64,000 bases of DNA, from positions 121,001 to 185,000 of the forward strand of contig JAXRKP010000309.1 in NCBI GenBank assembly GCA_037039925.1, read 5' to 3'. Made by a program: the position numbers and the translations under genes. The stretch's first letter is position 1, and the number at the start of each line of letters is the position of its first letter. This document shows, piece after piece, positions 1-10,151 of the stretch. The DNA comes from Doris montereyensis. Taxonomy: Eukaryota > Mollusca > Gastropoda > Nudibranchia > Dorididae. The notes below the pieces were generated by a model. That model made no database searches. It was not told the DNA's origin and saw only the letters and a list, made by a program, of their open reading frames with translations.

Positions 1-379
1 TTTTTTTGCTTTGCTTTAAATTGTTTTTAAGCACATTTTTAAAGTTAAGGCATCCTGTGTATAGCATCTTTCATCTTTCTAATTATAATTAATCAAATCT
101 AAAAACAAACAAAGTGAATTGAGCATGTTCCATGTCACATATGTTTCTTTAACTATGTATTTTATTTTTTTTATAATATACCACTTATCTCTATTTTTCT
201 TTCTAAGGGGGTGTTTCATTTCTTACAAAAGAAATTTGTGTGCATTAAAAGGAAGTCAAATAATAGTAAATTACACATTGATTGTTTTTTAATATGTATG
301 AAATGCCAAGTGAAAAATGTATATTTTAGTATTATTTTTTTCATGTTTTGATTTTAATTATATGTTTTTTCCCCTTTAG

Positions 380-417
380 AACAACTTCATCATCAAGATT
401 CGAAGATCAAGGATGCT
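380..417 (+). CDS. Possible small upstream exon of the ARHGEF2-like gene
   Basis: A pyrimidine-rich acceptor (cccctttag) precedes this stretch and a GTGAGA donor follows it. Read from the second base it is open, rich in Thr and Ser, and ends in phase 1, the phase needed to join the exon at 2761. A longer open reading in another frame runs on to about 558, so this could instead be an alternative terminal exon. I recognise no family similarity; the assignment rests only on splice signals and phase. Confidence 0.25.
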
Positions 418-1378
418 GTGAGAAAAGAAACTCATTCAGCAACTGATGGGAGTCTGGCATCTGAACTATTCAGACATGAACTGTTTCTACTTTGTTTAGG
501 CAATGGCAGTGGTTTTCAAATACTTAAAATGAAACAAACAGATTTGTTTAAATCCTGATATTTTTTTCTCACCAAAAAATGTCAAAGTTCAGTTGACAAA
601 AATTATTTTTTATTCCTCTTGTCATTGAATTTTGTCAACAGTTAAATGTGTTTAAAGATGGAAGGATAACATAACTTAGAGCCTGTCCGATGAGTTGACT
701 GAATATGAATATGCTGAAAGTGTCCTGTTTGTCAGTTAATTTGACAATTTGCAACGGCTCTTGTACAATTAATGATGACAGATAAGATTCAATGATGTAA
801 ATCAAAGACAAGGAGATCTTCAGGTCTTAATTTCGACCAGCATCAGTTGTTGATCTTGACACTGTTAATTGCACTGAATTACCATTATCTTGCTGATATG
901 CACTATCTTGCTGATATGCAGTCTCCAAAGTAACAAAGGGACACAAAAGAATCATGTATTTTATACTATCATGTTGACATATTCTGTATAGTCTCTTTGT
1001 AAGATTTTATAATTTATGTATTTCAAAAAGTCTTACGTTATATATTTATCTTTTGGTTATTTTAGAGCCTACATGTGCAAGAAGTCACCAATGATACAGA
1101 ATCAATGAAAATAATCTAAGCTGCACTGCATGAAGGTAAAGCAATCTAAAATATTTTACTTTAATTTAACTTTCACTTTAATATGTTGCCAGTTCGACTA
1201 CAGTCGAAACTCCCGATTGTCAATCGTATTACCGACTTCGACTGTGGTTGAAAACTTGACCAGCTTCACTAAAAGGCAGAATCTAAAATAAAACAAAGTA
1301 AATTGTTGTGTAGAGTACCGTCCATCGTAATAGACTGCTGCTACTGCGTCAATTTTTTGTTCAAAATTTGACCCGGAT

Positions 1379-1627
1379 TTGACCTATTTTTCCAACTTGT
1401 TTATTACATTAGCAACCTCGAAACGTGGATTTCACGATTATGAACAGATTATGCACCGTTATGAATCTGATTCTGACGAGGCTAGAGTTGAAGATAGTGA
1501 TGAAGATAGTGATGATCCATGGGTCAGTGAATATGATAGAGGTGTTGTAGAGCTTATTGACTCTGACAGTGACAACCAAGCTAATGAGGTTCTTCAGGAA
1601 AGAGCACAAGTAAAGAAGCACTGTTGA
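1379..1627 (+). pseudogene. Acidic N-terminal fragment, piggyBac-transposase-like
   Basis: An 82-residue ORF with the segment KRGFHDYEQI followed by a Ser/Asp/Glu-rich tract (ESDSDEARVEDSDEDSDD). piggyBac-family transposases often start with an acidic low-complexity stretch after a KRG-like motif. The ORF ends within a minisatellite and no transposase core follows. It could also be a chance ORF. Confidence 0.3.
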
Positions 1628-1743
1628 CGGTGCCTGGCACTGATGCTAGTCCTGGCACTTTTAGTGCCTGGCACTGTTGACGCTAGTGCCTGGCACTGTT
1701 GACGCTAGTGCCTGGCACTGTTGATACTAGTGCCTGGCACTGG
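1628..1743. repeat. Short minisatellite, about 26-bp unit
   Basis: Four to five imperfect copies of a unit built around GTGCCTGGCACTGTTGACGC, itself containing the palindrome TGCCTGGCA. It is GC-richer than its surroundings and follows the acidic ORF immediately. Confidence 0.75.
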
Positions 1744-2760
1744 GAATCCAAAATTAGAGAATTATGGAATACGACCACAGAAAAACACAAGAATAAAAAT
1801 TTATTGATCAGGACAGCTCAGCAAAATAAAATTTTAAACCTTGATTACTATTTTCCTGAAGTGTATTTTTTTTCTTAATAATTTACTTTTTGTGTTTGTC
1901 ACAACATGAATAATTGTATATTTTTCACATTATTATCCAACCTTGTCTTTGTCTCTGTCTTCTTCACACTGGACAATACAATCCACAAATGATGATTAGC
2001 CCATATTATGCTTCACAATGGTGTATTTTATCACTATAAACTCATTTTCACTGAGAAATGACCAAAACAACATTAATTGTCAAAATCCAAGATGGCTGCC
2101 ATAATCACATGACCTCATTTGTATATTTTGAATAGTTATTCTTGTAGCACAATATATCATTAGCATGTCCTGAAAGTTTCAATTGTAAATATCAAACAAA
2201 GTTTAGAAATGAGAATTTCTTCCTGATATTAGATCTGTCAGGATTTTGAAAATGGACTGAATGGAAAGACATCCGGTGAAAATCCATGGCAACATAAGGG
2301 TTAAAACAAGCAGTAATGAACGTTACACTCAAATGAAGACTTTGATAAGATAGTCTTTGTTTGTAGTCACATTAGACCGTGTCCTTTGCCTTTGGTACTA
2401 TTTGGGTTGGTGGTTAGCTAATGCTACTGGTAGGTCCAACTTCTTTCCTATGATAATAATGGATATGAGAGATAGTTTTAATAGCTGAGGTTGAAGAAAG
2501 TGTCTCCAGTAAATTCAAAGTGGAAGGTTGTAGGAAAGCGTAGAAAACAATTAAGATTGTTGCAGGAAAAGTAAAACTTCATCTTTGACCACAGACACAA
2601 TCATAGTCGGCAATCCTATCCCACCTGGCTGCCTTGCTGGTCAATTATCAATTTATAAAACCAATATGAATAAAATATAACTGGTACCGTTCTCACTTTG
2701 GGACAGCACAGTAGAATCCTATCATGCTCGTCAAGAGAATTTCCCTCCCTCTGTCCCCAG

Positions 2761-2925
2761 CTTCAAGGCTATCAGTTATGCTCAATGAATCAGAGCATCA
2801 ATTAACACGTAGCATCAGCAGTGTTGGTGAGCATGTGAGTGATTCTTTCATTGCTCCTGCTGTGCCAAGAAGAGCTGAGACCTTTGCTGGGTTTGATAGC
2901 AGTTTTGAGTCGCAAACCTCTGAAG
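2761..2925 (+). CDS. ARHGEF2-like: ARHGEF2-like RhoGEF, exon with RAETF motif
   Basis: First secure exon of a Dbl-family RhoGEF of the ARHGEF2/ARHGEF18/AKAP13 group. These proteins activate RhoA through DH-PH domains, and GEF-H1 (ARHGEF2) is held inactive on microtubules. The exon encodes a Ser-rich stretch ending PRRAETFAGFDSSFE; the RAETFGGFD-type motif lies just after the PH domain in vertebrate AKAP13 and ARHGEF2. The acceptor follows a strong pyrimidine tract (ctgtccccag) and the donor is G|GTACGT; both flanking introns are phase 1. DH and PH coding must lie upstream of the window. The family call uses all exons together: coiled coil, the PVHLLSA block and the IIFF end. Confidence 0.85.
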
Positions 2926-3690
2926 GTACGTCTCATGTGCTGCAAACGCAAGCATCCCCGTCATTTTACATTCACTCGTACACATTTTTTGCTAAGTATG
3001 ATAAAAGTATGAAACATGGCAGATTCAGTGAATTGATTTTTTTATTCGCTTTCTCTTTTCATTGTATGTATGTATGTATGTATGTATGTATGTATGTATG
3101 TATGTGTATGGATGTATGTATGTATATGTATTCAAATTTCCCTAATAGCTTTATATACCATACAATTGTAACTTAATATGTAACCTCTTATGAAATAATT
3201 TTGCTCTGATCTTAGTCATTTATTAGTTATATACAAACTATGTTATATTTCTACACCTTTTATTTTAACTACTGATGTGATCAAAATAATGTACCAATGA
3301 TGGACAATAAAGTTTCTTTTATTATTTATTATTATTATTGCTTCCACATTTGGACTAGAGCTATTTTCTTTTTTGTTTTAGGATGTGTTTTTTAATTTTT
3401 TATTGAAATGATCATTCCCTTAAGATTTTAAAACTAAAGCAAGAGAAAAAGTATACACAAAAAGTAACTTGCACCAAGTTCTAATAGATAATGATTTTTT
3501 TTTCTTAACTTCTCTCCCTTTTACAGATGTAAGAATGGCCTAACTTTCAAAAAAAAAATTCATAAGGGTTCTTCTGAGGTTTTGTCAAATGATCAGTTTT
3601 TGTGTAGGACAGCTATCAATTTCAATTCAATGTGAGATGTAGATGTTTAATTATATTTTGTTTTGTCTTTGTTTTGTTTTATGTGTGAAG
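2926..3690 (+). other. Intron of the ARHGEF2-like gene
   Basis: Phase-1 intron, GT donor and AG acceptor. It holds a TATG microsatellite near 3064-3125 and otherwise T-rich simple sequence. No exon or element was recognised. Confidence 0.7.
3064..3125. repeat. TATG microsatellite
   Basis: Ten or more near-perfect TATG tetranucleotides with minor interruption. It gives a spurious Met-Tyr-Val-Cys repeat in the + reading. Confidence 0.9.
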
Positions 3691-3818
3691 TGACAGCCAT
3701 GAAGACACAGCAGTCCACCTCCCAGCATGGAAGCCAAGATGATGTCAGGGGCCCGAGTGGTGACACAAGTGTGGAGGAGGGAACCACAAGTGTGCCAGAC
3801 AACTCTGCACCCGCAAAG
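3691..3818 (+). CDS. ARHGEF2-like: ARHGEF2-like RhoGEF, linker exon
   Basis: A low-complexity Gln/Ser/Gly/Thr-rich linker segment. Two acceptors six bases apart (after 3690 and after 3696) both keep the frame and would give V-T-A or A at the junction, so tandem acceptor use is possible. The donor is AAG|GTAAGA and the exon ends in phase 0, matching the next exon. There is no specific homology here; assignment rests on phase continuity at both ends and on position. Confidence 0.75.
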
Positions 3819-5265
3819 GTAAGAGCAGTAATGATCATATTGACGCTGCCGGTAGCTATCCGCTCATGGAGCAATTGACAAATTTTGAGTAAGACCTTTG
3901 TGCTGCCCAAACACCATGAAGATATGTTGAATAAGACCTAGAAATGAGTAACGGACAAGGAAAATGATCACTACTCTGGATAGAGAAATGAAGGCATTTA
4001 GTCATTTTTATTGGTTGATTTTGGCGGATATATTATGGAGTTTTCAGGCAAAGTTATTTTAAATGTTTAAAAGAACACCACTTTCCCCAAAATTGCTCTG
4101 TTCACACATAGTGACAATATATCATTATCATGCCTTGTTACCCCTTGGGAGGCACAGGCCACCAACAGGTGCTATCCAGCGGTTCCTGTCTTGCGCCATC
4201 TTTTCCACTGCTGTCCTATCTTCCTCATGTCTTTCATTTTTCTGTCTTTTTCTCTCTCCATCATGTAATGTTTAGCCTTTTCCTCTTCCTGTGGCCCTAC
4301 GCACTCCATGTTTGGTGATATTTGTTGGTGACCTCTGAGTGTGTCCATTCCACTGACATCTTTCTTTCTTCAATTCACTTTCAATTAGCAATTCACCTTC
4401 AATGAGCGCCTGACTCATTGCTAGCCAAAGTTCTTCACTCCTGGTGGTTTCTGATTCCAAGGATGTTTCGTACAGTCTTTTATGAATAACTGCAACTTGG
4501 ATAGAATTTTAGTTCTTGTTCTTCCACGGTTTTATCTCTGTGTAATAAAAATCACTGTGCATTTGAGTTGAATTTTTAAAATTTTGTCATTTTATTTAAA
4601 AGACTAGATGAGTAGACACTTGAGAAGTAAAGATGTATCAACAATTTATGTACTTTCCCCATAATTTGACTGCACCTCTCGCCAATTACATGCGCTTGTA
4701 ACTTTTCATTGTCACATGTTTAATGAAATTGTGTAGAAAGTTACTCATATGAATCCAATTGAGTGGAACAAAGAGATTGGATGTTTGTGTACAAAGTTAC
4801 TCATATGAATCCAATTGAGTGGAACAAAGAGATTGGATGTTTGTGTACAAAGTTACTCATATGAATCCAATTGAGTGGAACAAAGAGATTGGATGTTTGT
4901 GTACAAAGTTACTCATATGAATCCAATTGAGTGGAACAAAGAGATTGGATGTTTGTGTACAAAGTTACTCATATAAATCCAATTGAGTGGAACAAAGAGA
5001 TTGGATGTTTGTGTACAAAGTTACTCATATAAACCAATTGAGTGGAACAAAGAGATTGGATGTTTGTGTACAAAGTTACTCATATAAATCCAATTGAGTG
5101 GAACAAAGAGATTGATGTTTGTGTACAAAGTTACTCATATAAATCCAATTGAGTGGAACAAAGAGATTGGATGTTTGTGTACAAAGTTACTCATATGAAT
5201 CCAATTGAGTGGAACAAAGAGATTGGATGTTTATTTCATTTCATGCTCTTGCTTCTTCACCACAG
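3819..5265 (+). other. Intron carrying a 56-bp tandem array
   Basis: Phase-0 intron. The first part is unremarkable T-rich DNA with possible degraded SINE-like sequence near 4130-4330. Nearly 500 bp at its 3' end is the 56-bp minisatellite described separately. Confidence 0.7.
4734..5231. repeat. 56-bp minisatellite, about nine copies
   Basis: Unit includes AAAGTTACTCATATGAATCC, AATTGAGTGGAACAAAGAGA and TTGGATGTTTGTGTAC. Copies are nearly identical, with one- or two-base indels and a G/A change at the ATATGAAT position. The array ends about 35 bases before the acceptor of the exon at 5266, so the last unit runs straight into the pyrimidine tract. Confidence 0.95.
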
Positions 5266-5487
5266 GAATTGTCCAAGACTGCCGAATCCCAGCCTTTGCA
5301 CATAAGCCCATCTCCTCCAAAGCAGACCGCCAGCGCTCTCTTGCGGCAAGCACATATCAGTTTAGACAACTCTAGCACTACTGGGTCTATCGGCGAAGTG
5401 TCTGTGTCAGCTGTGCCGCCATCCACTGTAGCAGATGAACATATGACATCCATAGCACATTTGTTGCAATATCTGAATGCTCTTATG
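5266..5487 (+). CDS. ARHGEF2-like: ARHGEF2-like RhoGEF, exon before the coiled coil
   Basis: Encodes 74 residues, phase 0 at both ends: a Ser/Pro/Thr-rich linker, then ADEHMTSIAHLLQYLNALM, which leads into the coiled coil. In ARHGEF2 the equivalent place holds a helix rich in Leu and Gln just before the long coiled coil. The acceptor is cttcttcaccacag and the donor GTGAGT is consensus. Read-through into the intron reaches a stop at about 5530. Confidence 0.85.
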
Positions 5488-5596
5488 GTGAGTGAGTTAT
5501 CTGGTATTGGAATGCCAAAATCGATTGTTTAGTTAAAGGGTTGCTTTACAATTTTTATTTTTTAAAAAGTTTTTATCCTTGCTTTGATGACAAAAT

Positions 5597-5639
5597 GGTG
5601 TCGGTGGCCAAGTAGTATGGTTACTGGATTTGGAATCAT
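5597..5639 (+). mobile_element. tRNA-derived SINE (family A), 5' part before LINE insertion
   Basis: The sequence GGTGTCGGTGGCCAAGTAGT matches the tRNA-like box A end of the SINE seen at 27118. It is interrupted after GGATTTGGAATCAT by a LINE, and the SINE resumes at 8455 with the box B region (GAATTCGAATCC). Confidence 0.8.
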
Positions 5640-8440
5640 CTTTCTTTCTTTCTTTATCAGCTCCCATTCTACCTTCCGGTGTATGGGTTTAGATGCCTGA
5701 AATGATCTTTCTCCAGGCTGCCCTGTCCTGACAATTTCTGTTTCCTTCCCTGAAAGTTGAATTTCTTTGCGTTTATGCTTCTTTTATATCTTCTTCCCAC
5801 TTTCTCCGAGGTCTGCCTTTTGATCTTTTACCTTGAGTTTTAGCACTGTATACTGATTTAGCTATTGTATTGTCATTCATTCTGTTAACATGCCCAAACC
5901 ATCTCAGTTGATTCCTTTCTATCTTAGTTTTTATGCTATCTGCTTTGGTTTGATCTCTTATTGTTGTGTTTCTGATTTTGTCTATTTTAGTTTTCCCTAC
6001 TGCTCTTTTTAGATGTTTCATTTCGGATGCCTGTGCTCTACTGTATTCCCTACTGTCTAAGGTCCAGGTTTTACTGCCACAGAGGAGTAGATGGTCATAT
6101 ATTGCACTTGCCTTTTGGATTCTCTGGCCATTTTGTTGCTTTTGACTGGAGGTTTCAAGTTTTTCTGTACATCAAATTCTGATCGGATACAATTTCCAGC
6201 TCAAATTCTTCTTGCACTGCACATGTTGGTTTAATGTAAAAACTTTTAATGGCTTCTATTAAATTTTGCTCTACATTGTGTTCTTTTTAGGAATGCCATA
6301 GTCCCTCCTCACAGTGTTAAATGCCTTTTTCTAAGTCTATAAAACACAGGTGCAAGGCAATGTTTCTCTCAAGGAATTTTTTTATCATTTATCGAATTGT
6401 AAATATGTGGCCTTGTACACTTCTTCCTGGTCTAAATCCACTCTGATGTTCTTCAATCTGATCTTCTACTCTTTTCCTTAGTCTTATTTCCAGAATCCTG
6501 CATACACATTTCCTGGTAAGCTTAGTGATATCTTCCTGGTAAGCTAAGTAGTGATATCCCTCTATAGTTTGAGCATTCCATAGTTGATCCTTTCTTGTGT
6601 ATTGGTACTACCGTTACCTGTTGCCAGTTGTCTGTCACCTGTTTTTGACTTCCATGCTTTTTGACATATTGCATGAAGTAGTTTGTCTGCCTCTCTCCCT
6701 TGGTTTTTAATCATTTCTGGATAAACTTGATCAGCTCCTGGGGCCTTTCCTAATCTCACTTTTCCAATAGCTATTTGGATTTCTTCCATTGAAATATTTA
6801 CATCTTCAGCTGTCTCATCTGGATTACTTGTTACTCTTACTAATTGATCTATACTCCTTGTTTCATACGTTCTGGAGGGACCATGTAATTGTTGAAAATA
6901 CTTTCTCTACGTTTTCATGATTTCGCTGTCTCCTTTCATTATTTCTCCTTTGGCGTTTTTAATTTGTTGTATTGGGCATGATTTGGTTTTTCTCATGCTC
7001 TTCATTGCTCCCCAGAACAGCTTTTGATTTCCTTGATTCCTTTTTTGAAGTCTTTGTCCAAACTGTTCCCACTGTTCCTGTTTTGCTTTCCTAACTTCCT
7101 CTTTGAAGTTCTTTTACTCATGTAATCTATCCTATCCTCTGGCCTCTTTGTTTGCAAGTATTTCTTCCAGACATCCTTCTTTTCTTTGATCTTAGTCTTG
7201 ACATTCTCATTGCACCATGCTGTTCTTTTCCGTTCTCCTTTAATTTGTTTCCTTCCACAGACCTCTTCAGTACAACTGTGGAGTGTTTCTTTATACATTT
7301 GCCACTTTTTTTCTATTGTGCTATCCTTCAGATCCATCTGCCTTTCACTGATAAATCTTTTTATCCTGGATTGGTATATCTGTTTTACTATTGGTTTATT
7401 TAGTTCTTCTATTTTGAGTTTAGTAGCTTTCTTCTTTTTCCTTTTCTGTTTGTTTTCTTCAGTTAATAATCTCATTTTGGCTATCACTAGGTGATGATCA
7501 CTAAATATTTCAGCTCCTCTATTTACTCTTGCATCCATTGTACTGTAAAAAAAGGAGCTGCTAACTATTATGTAGTCTATGATTGACTTTTCACAACTGT
7601 CTTCATTTACTCTTGTATATTTGTGGATATCTTTATGAGGAAAAAATGTGTTGGCTATTTTCATGTTATTCTTTAGGCAAAAATCTACTAGTCTCTCTCT
7701 ATTTGGAGAAGTTGTCTCTCCTTCTTTACCTATTACTCCTCCTGATGTTTCTACATTGCTGCCTACTCTAGCGTTTAAATCTCCTATAACCATTAGTTCC
7801 TGCTTGGGTTTAAGATTCTCTGTAGCTATTTGTAAATTTTTTTCGAAAATATCTTTTTCTTCTTTGGTGGCATCTTCGTTTGGTCCATAAGCTATTAATA
7901 ATTTAATTTCTCTTCCCTTTGGTTTAATATTTACCTCTAATAGCCGTGGACTTATAAATTAATTTTCTATTCCTTGTCCTGTTTTCTTTGTTTCTGTAAT
8001 AGCCAAAATGTCTACTTTGAAATTTTCCATTTCTTCAGCTAATTCTAACTCTTTTCCATTTATTGCCTTAACATTCCATGTTCTAAAATCACAGTCCGTG
8101 TTCGTTTCCATTTTCGTCGTTGAAAGTTCAAGCCGGATATATCATTATTTGTACTTCTTTGAATCAGTTTGGTTTTGGATAAGCAGGGATTGGCCCACTG
8201 TACAGGTAGATGGTGGGGCTGCCACCTTGAGGCCCCCTACCAGGCCTTGTTATTTTCTGTCAGGGTTAACTTTCTTAGCCTTTGGTTGCTCAAAACCAGC
8301 CCTCAAGGCAGCAGGTTATTTTCTGGCTGGTTAAACTCCCTTAGCCTTTGTTCAAACAAGGCCGGCCTGCAAGGCAGCAGGAGACTCGTGGAGGGCAGGA
8401 CTGCCTAATCCCCATACAGGTGCTTACCTGTCCACTGCCC
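5640..8440 (-). mobile_element. RTE/CFDP2-like non-LTR retrotransposon, copy 1
   Basis: A LINE in reverse orientation inserted into a SINE. The 14-bp direct repeat GGATTTGGAATCAT occurs at 5626-5639 and 8441-8454 and is its target-site duplication. From the 5' end: GC-rich leader (8440 to about 8130), apurinic endonuclease start (WNVKAINGKE, DILAITETK), endonuclease core (GDLNARVG, SDHHLVIAKM), KAPGADQVYPEMI of the RT N-terminus, and a C-terminal QLRWFGHVNRMN block, ending in a GATAAAGAAAG-type tail. It has frameshifts, a deletion in the endonuclease start, and has lost the RT core including the FADD motif. Family naming is by resemblance to CFDP2-type proteins; RTE versus Jockey placement needs a tree. 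Confidence 0.9.
7002..7793 (-). pseudogene. LINE endonuclease and linker ORF fragment
   Basis: A 263-codon open stretch of LINE copy 1. It begins VIGDLNARVG (catalytic Asp and Asn region of AP-endonuclease-like domains), contains IDYIIVSSSF and SDHHLVIAKM (the terminal SDH motif), then a Lys-rich linker toward the RT. It is a retrotransposon gene fragment inside an intron, antisense to the host gene. Confidence 0.85.
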
Positions 8441-8454
8441 GGATTTGGAATCAT

Positions 8455-8712
8455 GAGGTCCTGAATTCGAATCCTAGCAACGTTAGGTCCATCGTTTTGT
8501 TCATTGGGACATACACTAAGTACGCACTGTCTCCACTCGACCAGGTGAAAATGCGTACCAAGAACAGCTGGGGATTAAAAATTTGTGACAGACTAGACTA
8601 GCGTCCTGTCCTGTCCAGGAAGGGATTATTAACACCTGTTCTATTTCACACTACAGAAACTGAGATGAGCTCAAGCTCTATGGACAGTAATGGCTGTGAA
8701 GGAACTTTACTT
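8455..8712 (+). mobile_element. tRNA-derived SINE (family A), 3' part after LINE insertion
   Basis: Continues from 5639: box B-like GAATTCGAATCC, then a body shared with the other family A copies (TTCATTGGGACATACACT, ACCAGGTGAAAATGCGTACC, AACTGAGATGAGCTCAAGCTC), ending near GAAGGAACTTTACTTACC. Confidence 0.8.
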
Positions 8713-9325
8713 ACCTATGATGTCAAATCTGAAGCCATGATGCTCCCTGGTGGCAATAAAACTTTTCAAATTTCATGAAATGCTACAGGGTCTTTTCAAA
8801 AATTTAATAAAAGAACTTATTTGTTTTCCTATGAATAAATCCTATGATTGTTTTTTCTCTCATCTTTGATTTTAATGAGTTTTGCATTGATAAGATCAGG
8901 GGGGATGTCAAAGAAATGAATGTCAATTATTTGCGTTACCTGAAAGACACCTTTACCTCTGGACCACTGTGGCCCCCACAGTTTAAGAAGAAAGACGTTT
9001 CTGAGGGTTAATGACTTCAAGTCTAGAATTGAATACTCTAGCCCACACATTTACAAGACTGGGTCTTACGTAGGTATTCTTCACTGTGTATTGTTATATA
9101 TTCATTAATTTTCTTCAATCCCTTGAAACAGCATGGGAGCATTATGAACAGCAAAGATGATTTTTTTGTTGGTTAAAATTACTCATTTAATATCTCTTTG
9201 CTGCATACCTTTATATCCCTAAGAGATTAAAGTTTTGAAAGGGAAACGGATCATACGTAAGACATGAATACGGTTCCAGATTTTATCTTTCCTTTTCCCC
9301 TTTTCTCCCCGTTTTCCATCTCTAG

Positions 9326-9589
9326 GACATAACATGCAAACAAAACACAAAGATGGAGTGCCTTCAGGCCGAGCTGGAAGAAGCCAAGAGACAGATTGCC
9401 AAGCTCTCTGACATGCACGGTCGACGCGCTGTGTATGGACACGACCAATTGGAGGAGCTACGCAATTTACAGGAGAACATCAACCGTGAGAGACAAGAGT
9501 GGAAACGGACAAAAGCCCAGGATAAGGCGCAGCTGGAGAAGGAGTGGCAGAAGCTAGAGGCTGAGAAAATCAATTTGGGAAAAGACAAG
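9326..9589 (+). CDS. ARHGEF2-like: ARHGEF2-like RhoGEF, coiled-coil exon
   Basis: Encodes 88 residues, phase 0 at both ends, forming a charged amphipathic coiled coil: MECLQAELEEAKRQIAKL, then ELRNLQENINRERQEWKR and LEKEWQKLEAEK. ARHGEF2, ARHGEF18 and AKAP13 all have such a C-terminal coiled coil, used in dimerisation and partner binding. To join in frame to the next exon it must end at AAG (9589), and the intron then starts GCATGT, not GT. Read-through gives a Lys/Glu-rich tail up to 9772 from purine-rich intron sequence, which I do not accept as coding. Confidence 0.9.
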
Positions 9590-10151
9590 GCATGTTCTTC
9601 TTTTATCTTTTTTCAAGGAGAGAAAGAAGTACAGAAGGAGGAAGAGGAGAAGTTTAAGACAAAGAGTAAGGAGAAGAAAAAGAACACGATGAGGAGCAAG
9701 ATAAAGAAGAACAAGAAGAGGAAAGAGAAAGAAGGAAGAGGAGAAGTTCAGGAAGGAGAAGAAGAAAAATAGAAATAATAATAAGAAAATAATGTGTAGA
9801 AGAAATATAAGAAGAAAAATAATAAGCAAAATAAAAATAAAAAGAAGAAGAAGAATGAGGAGAACTTGTCCAAAAGATCGTGTCTGAAAGCTTTTAAAAC
9901 TTGACACAAGATAGTTTGTAAGAGAACTTACTAATATTGTCTGCTAAGAAATGGTGGCATAGAAGCTACCATGTTATGAATAATTCATGAATAGTATTTA
10001 ATAAAGTCAATAATCTAATAGCACATTCATGAATCTGTTCAAAATATTAAAATACCTTCCTCTTGCACTCTTAAAAAAAACAAGGTTCTTTATCATTGCA
10101 ATGATTTTCTTTATCTTTGTGTTCTCTTATTTCTTTTCTTTTCTTATTTAG
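9590..10151 (+). other. Putative GC-AG intron with purine-rich tract
   Basis: Starts GCATGT and ends with ttcttatttag. The first 280 bases are strongly purine-rich (AAG and GAA runs), unlike the T-rich introns elsewhere in the gene. No repeat family was recognised. Confidence 0.65.

Larger units (their letters stand above)
1178..2304 (+). mobile_element. Candidate piggyBac-type element relic
   Basis: TTAA at 1178-1181 is followed by TATGTTGCCA. The other side reads TGGCAACATAAGGG followed by TTAA at 2301-2304. These ends are inverted repeats sharing ten bases, although the left lacks the CCCT that the right would predict next to TTAA. Inside at 1379-1627 is an 82-codon ORF with the order KRG, then a run rich in Asp, Glu and Ser, resembling the acidic N-terminus of piggyBac transposases. 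No DDE catalytic region follows, so any element is internally deleted. Moderate to low confidence because the shared inverted repeat is short. Confidence 0.4.
418..2760 (+). other. Intron or upstream non-coding stretch
   Basis: No convincing coding exon is seen here. An exon-like block at 1066-1134 has an acceptor and a GTAAAG donor but stops in all three frames, so it is at most untranslated. The stretch also holds the candidate piggyBac-type relic (1178-2304) and a short GC-richer minisatellite (1628-1743). Composition is T-rich, like the other introns of this gene in the sense direction. Confidence 0.5.
5488..9325 (+). other. Intron carrying a LINE-in-SINE insertion
   Basis: A phase-0 intron of about 3.8 kb. 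Most of it is a SINE (5597-5639 and 8455-8712) split by a minus-strand LINE (5640-8440). Bases 8713-9325 show no exon or recognised repeat. Confidence 0.7.

Noticed and set aside
1066..1134. Coding exon of the GEF gene
   Set aside because: Good splice-like borders but stop codons in all three frames.
9353..9772. Extension of the coiled-coil exon to a Lys/Glu-rich tail
   Set aside because: Read-through into a purine-rich intron; the next exon at 10152 continues the coiled coil in phase from 9589.
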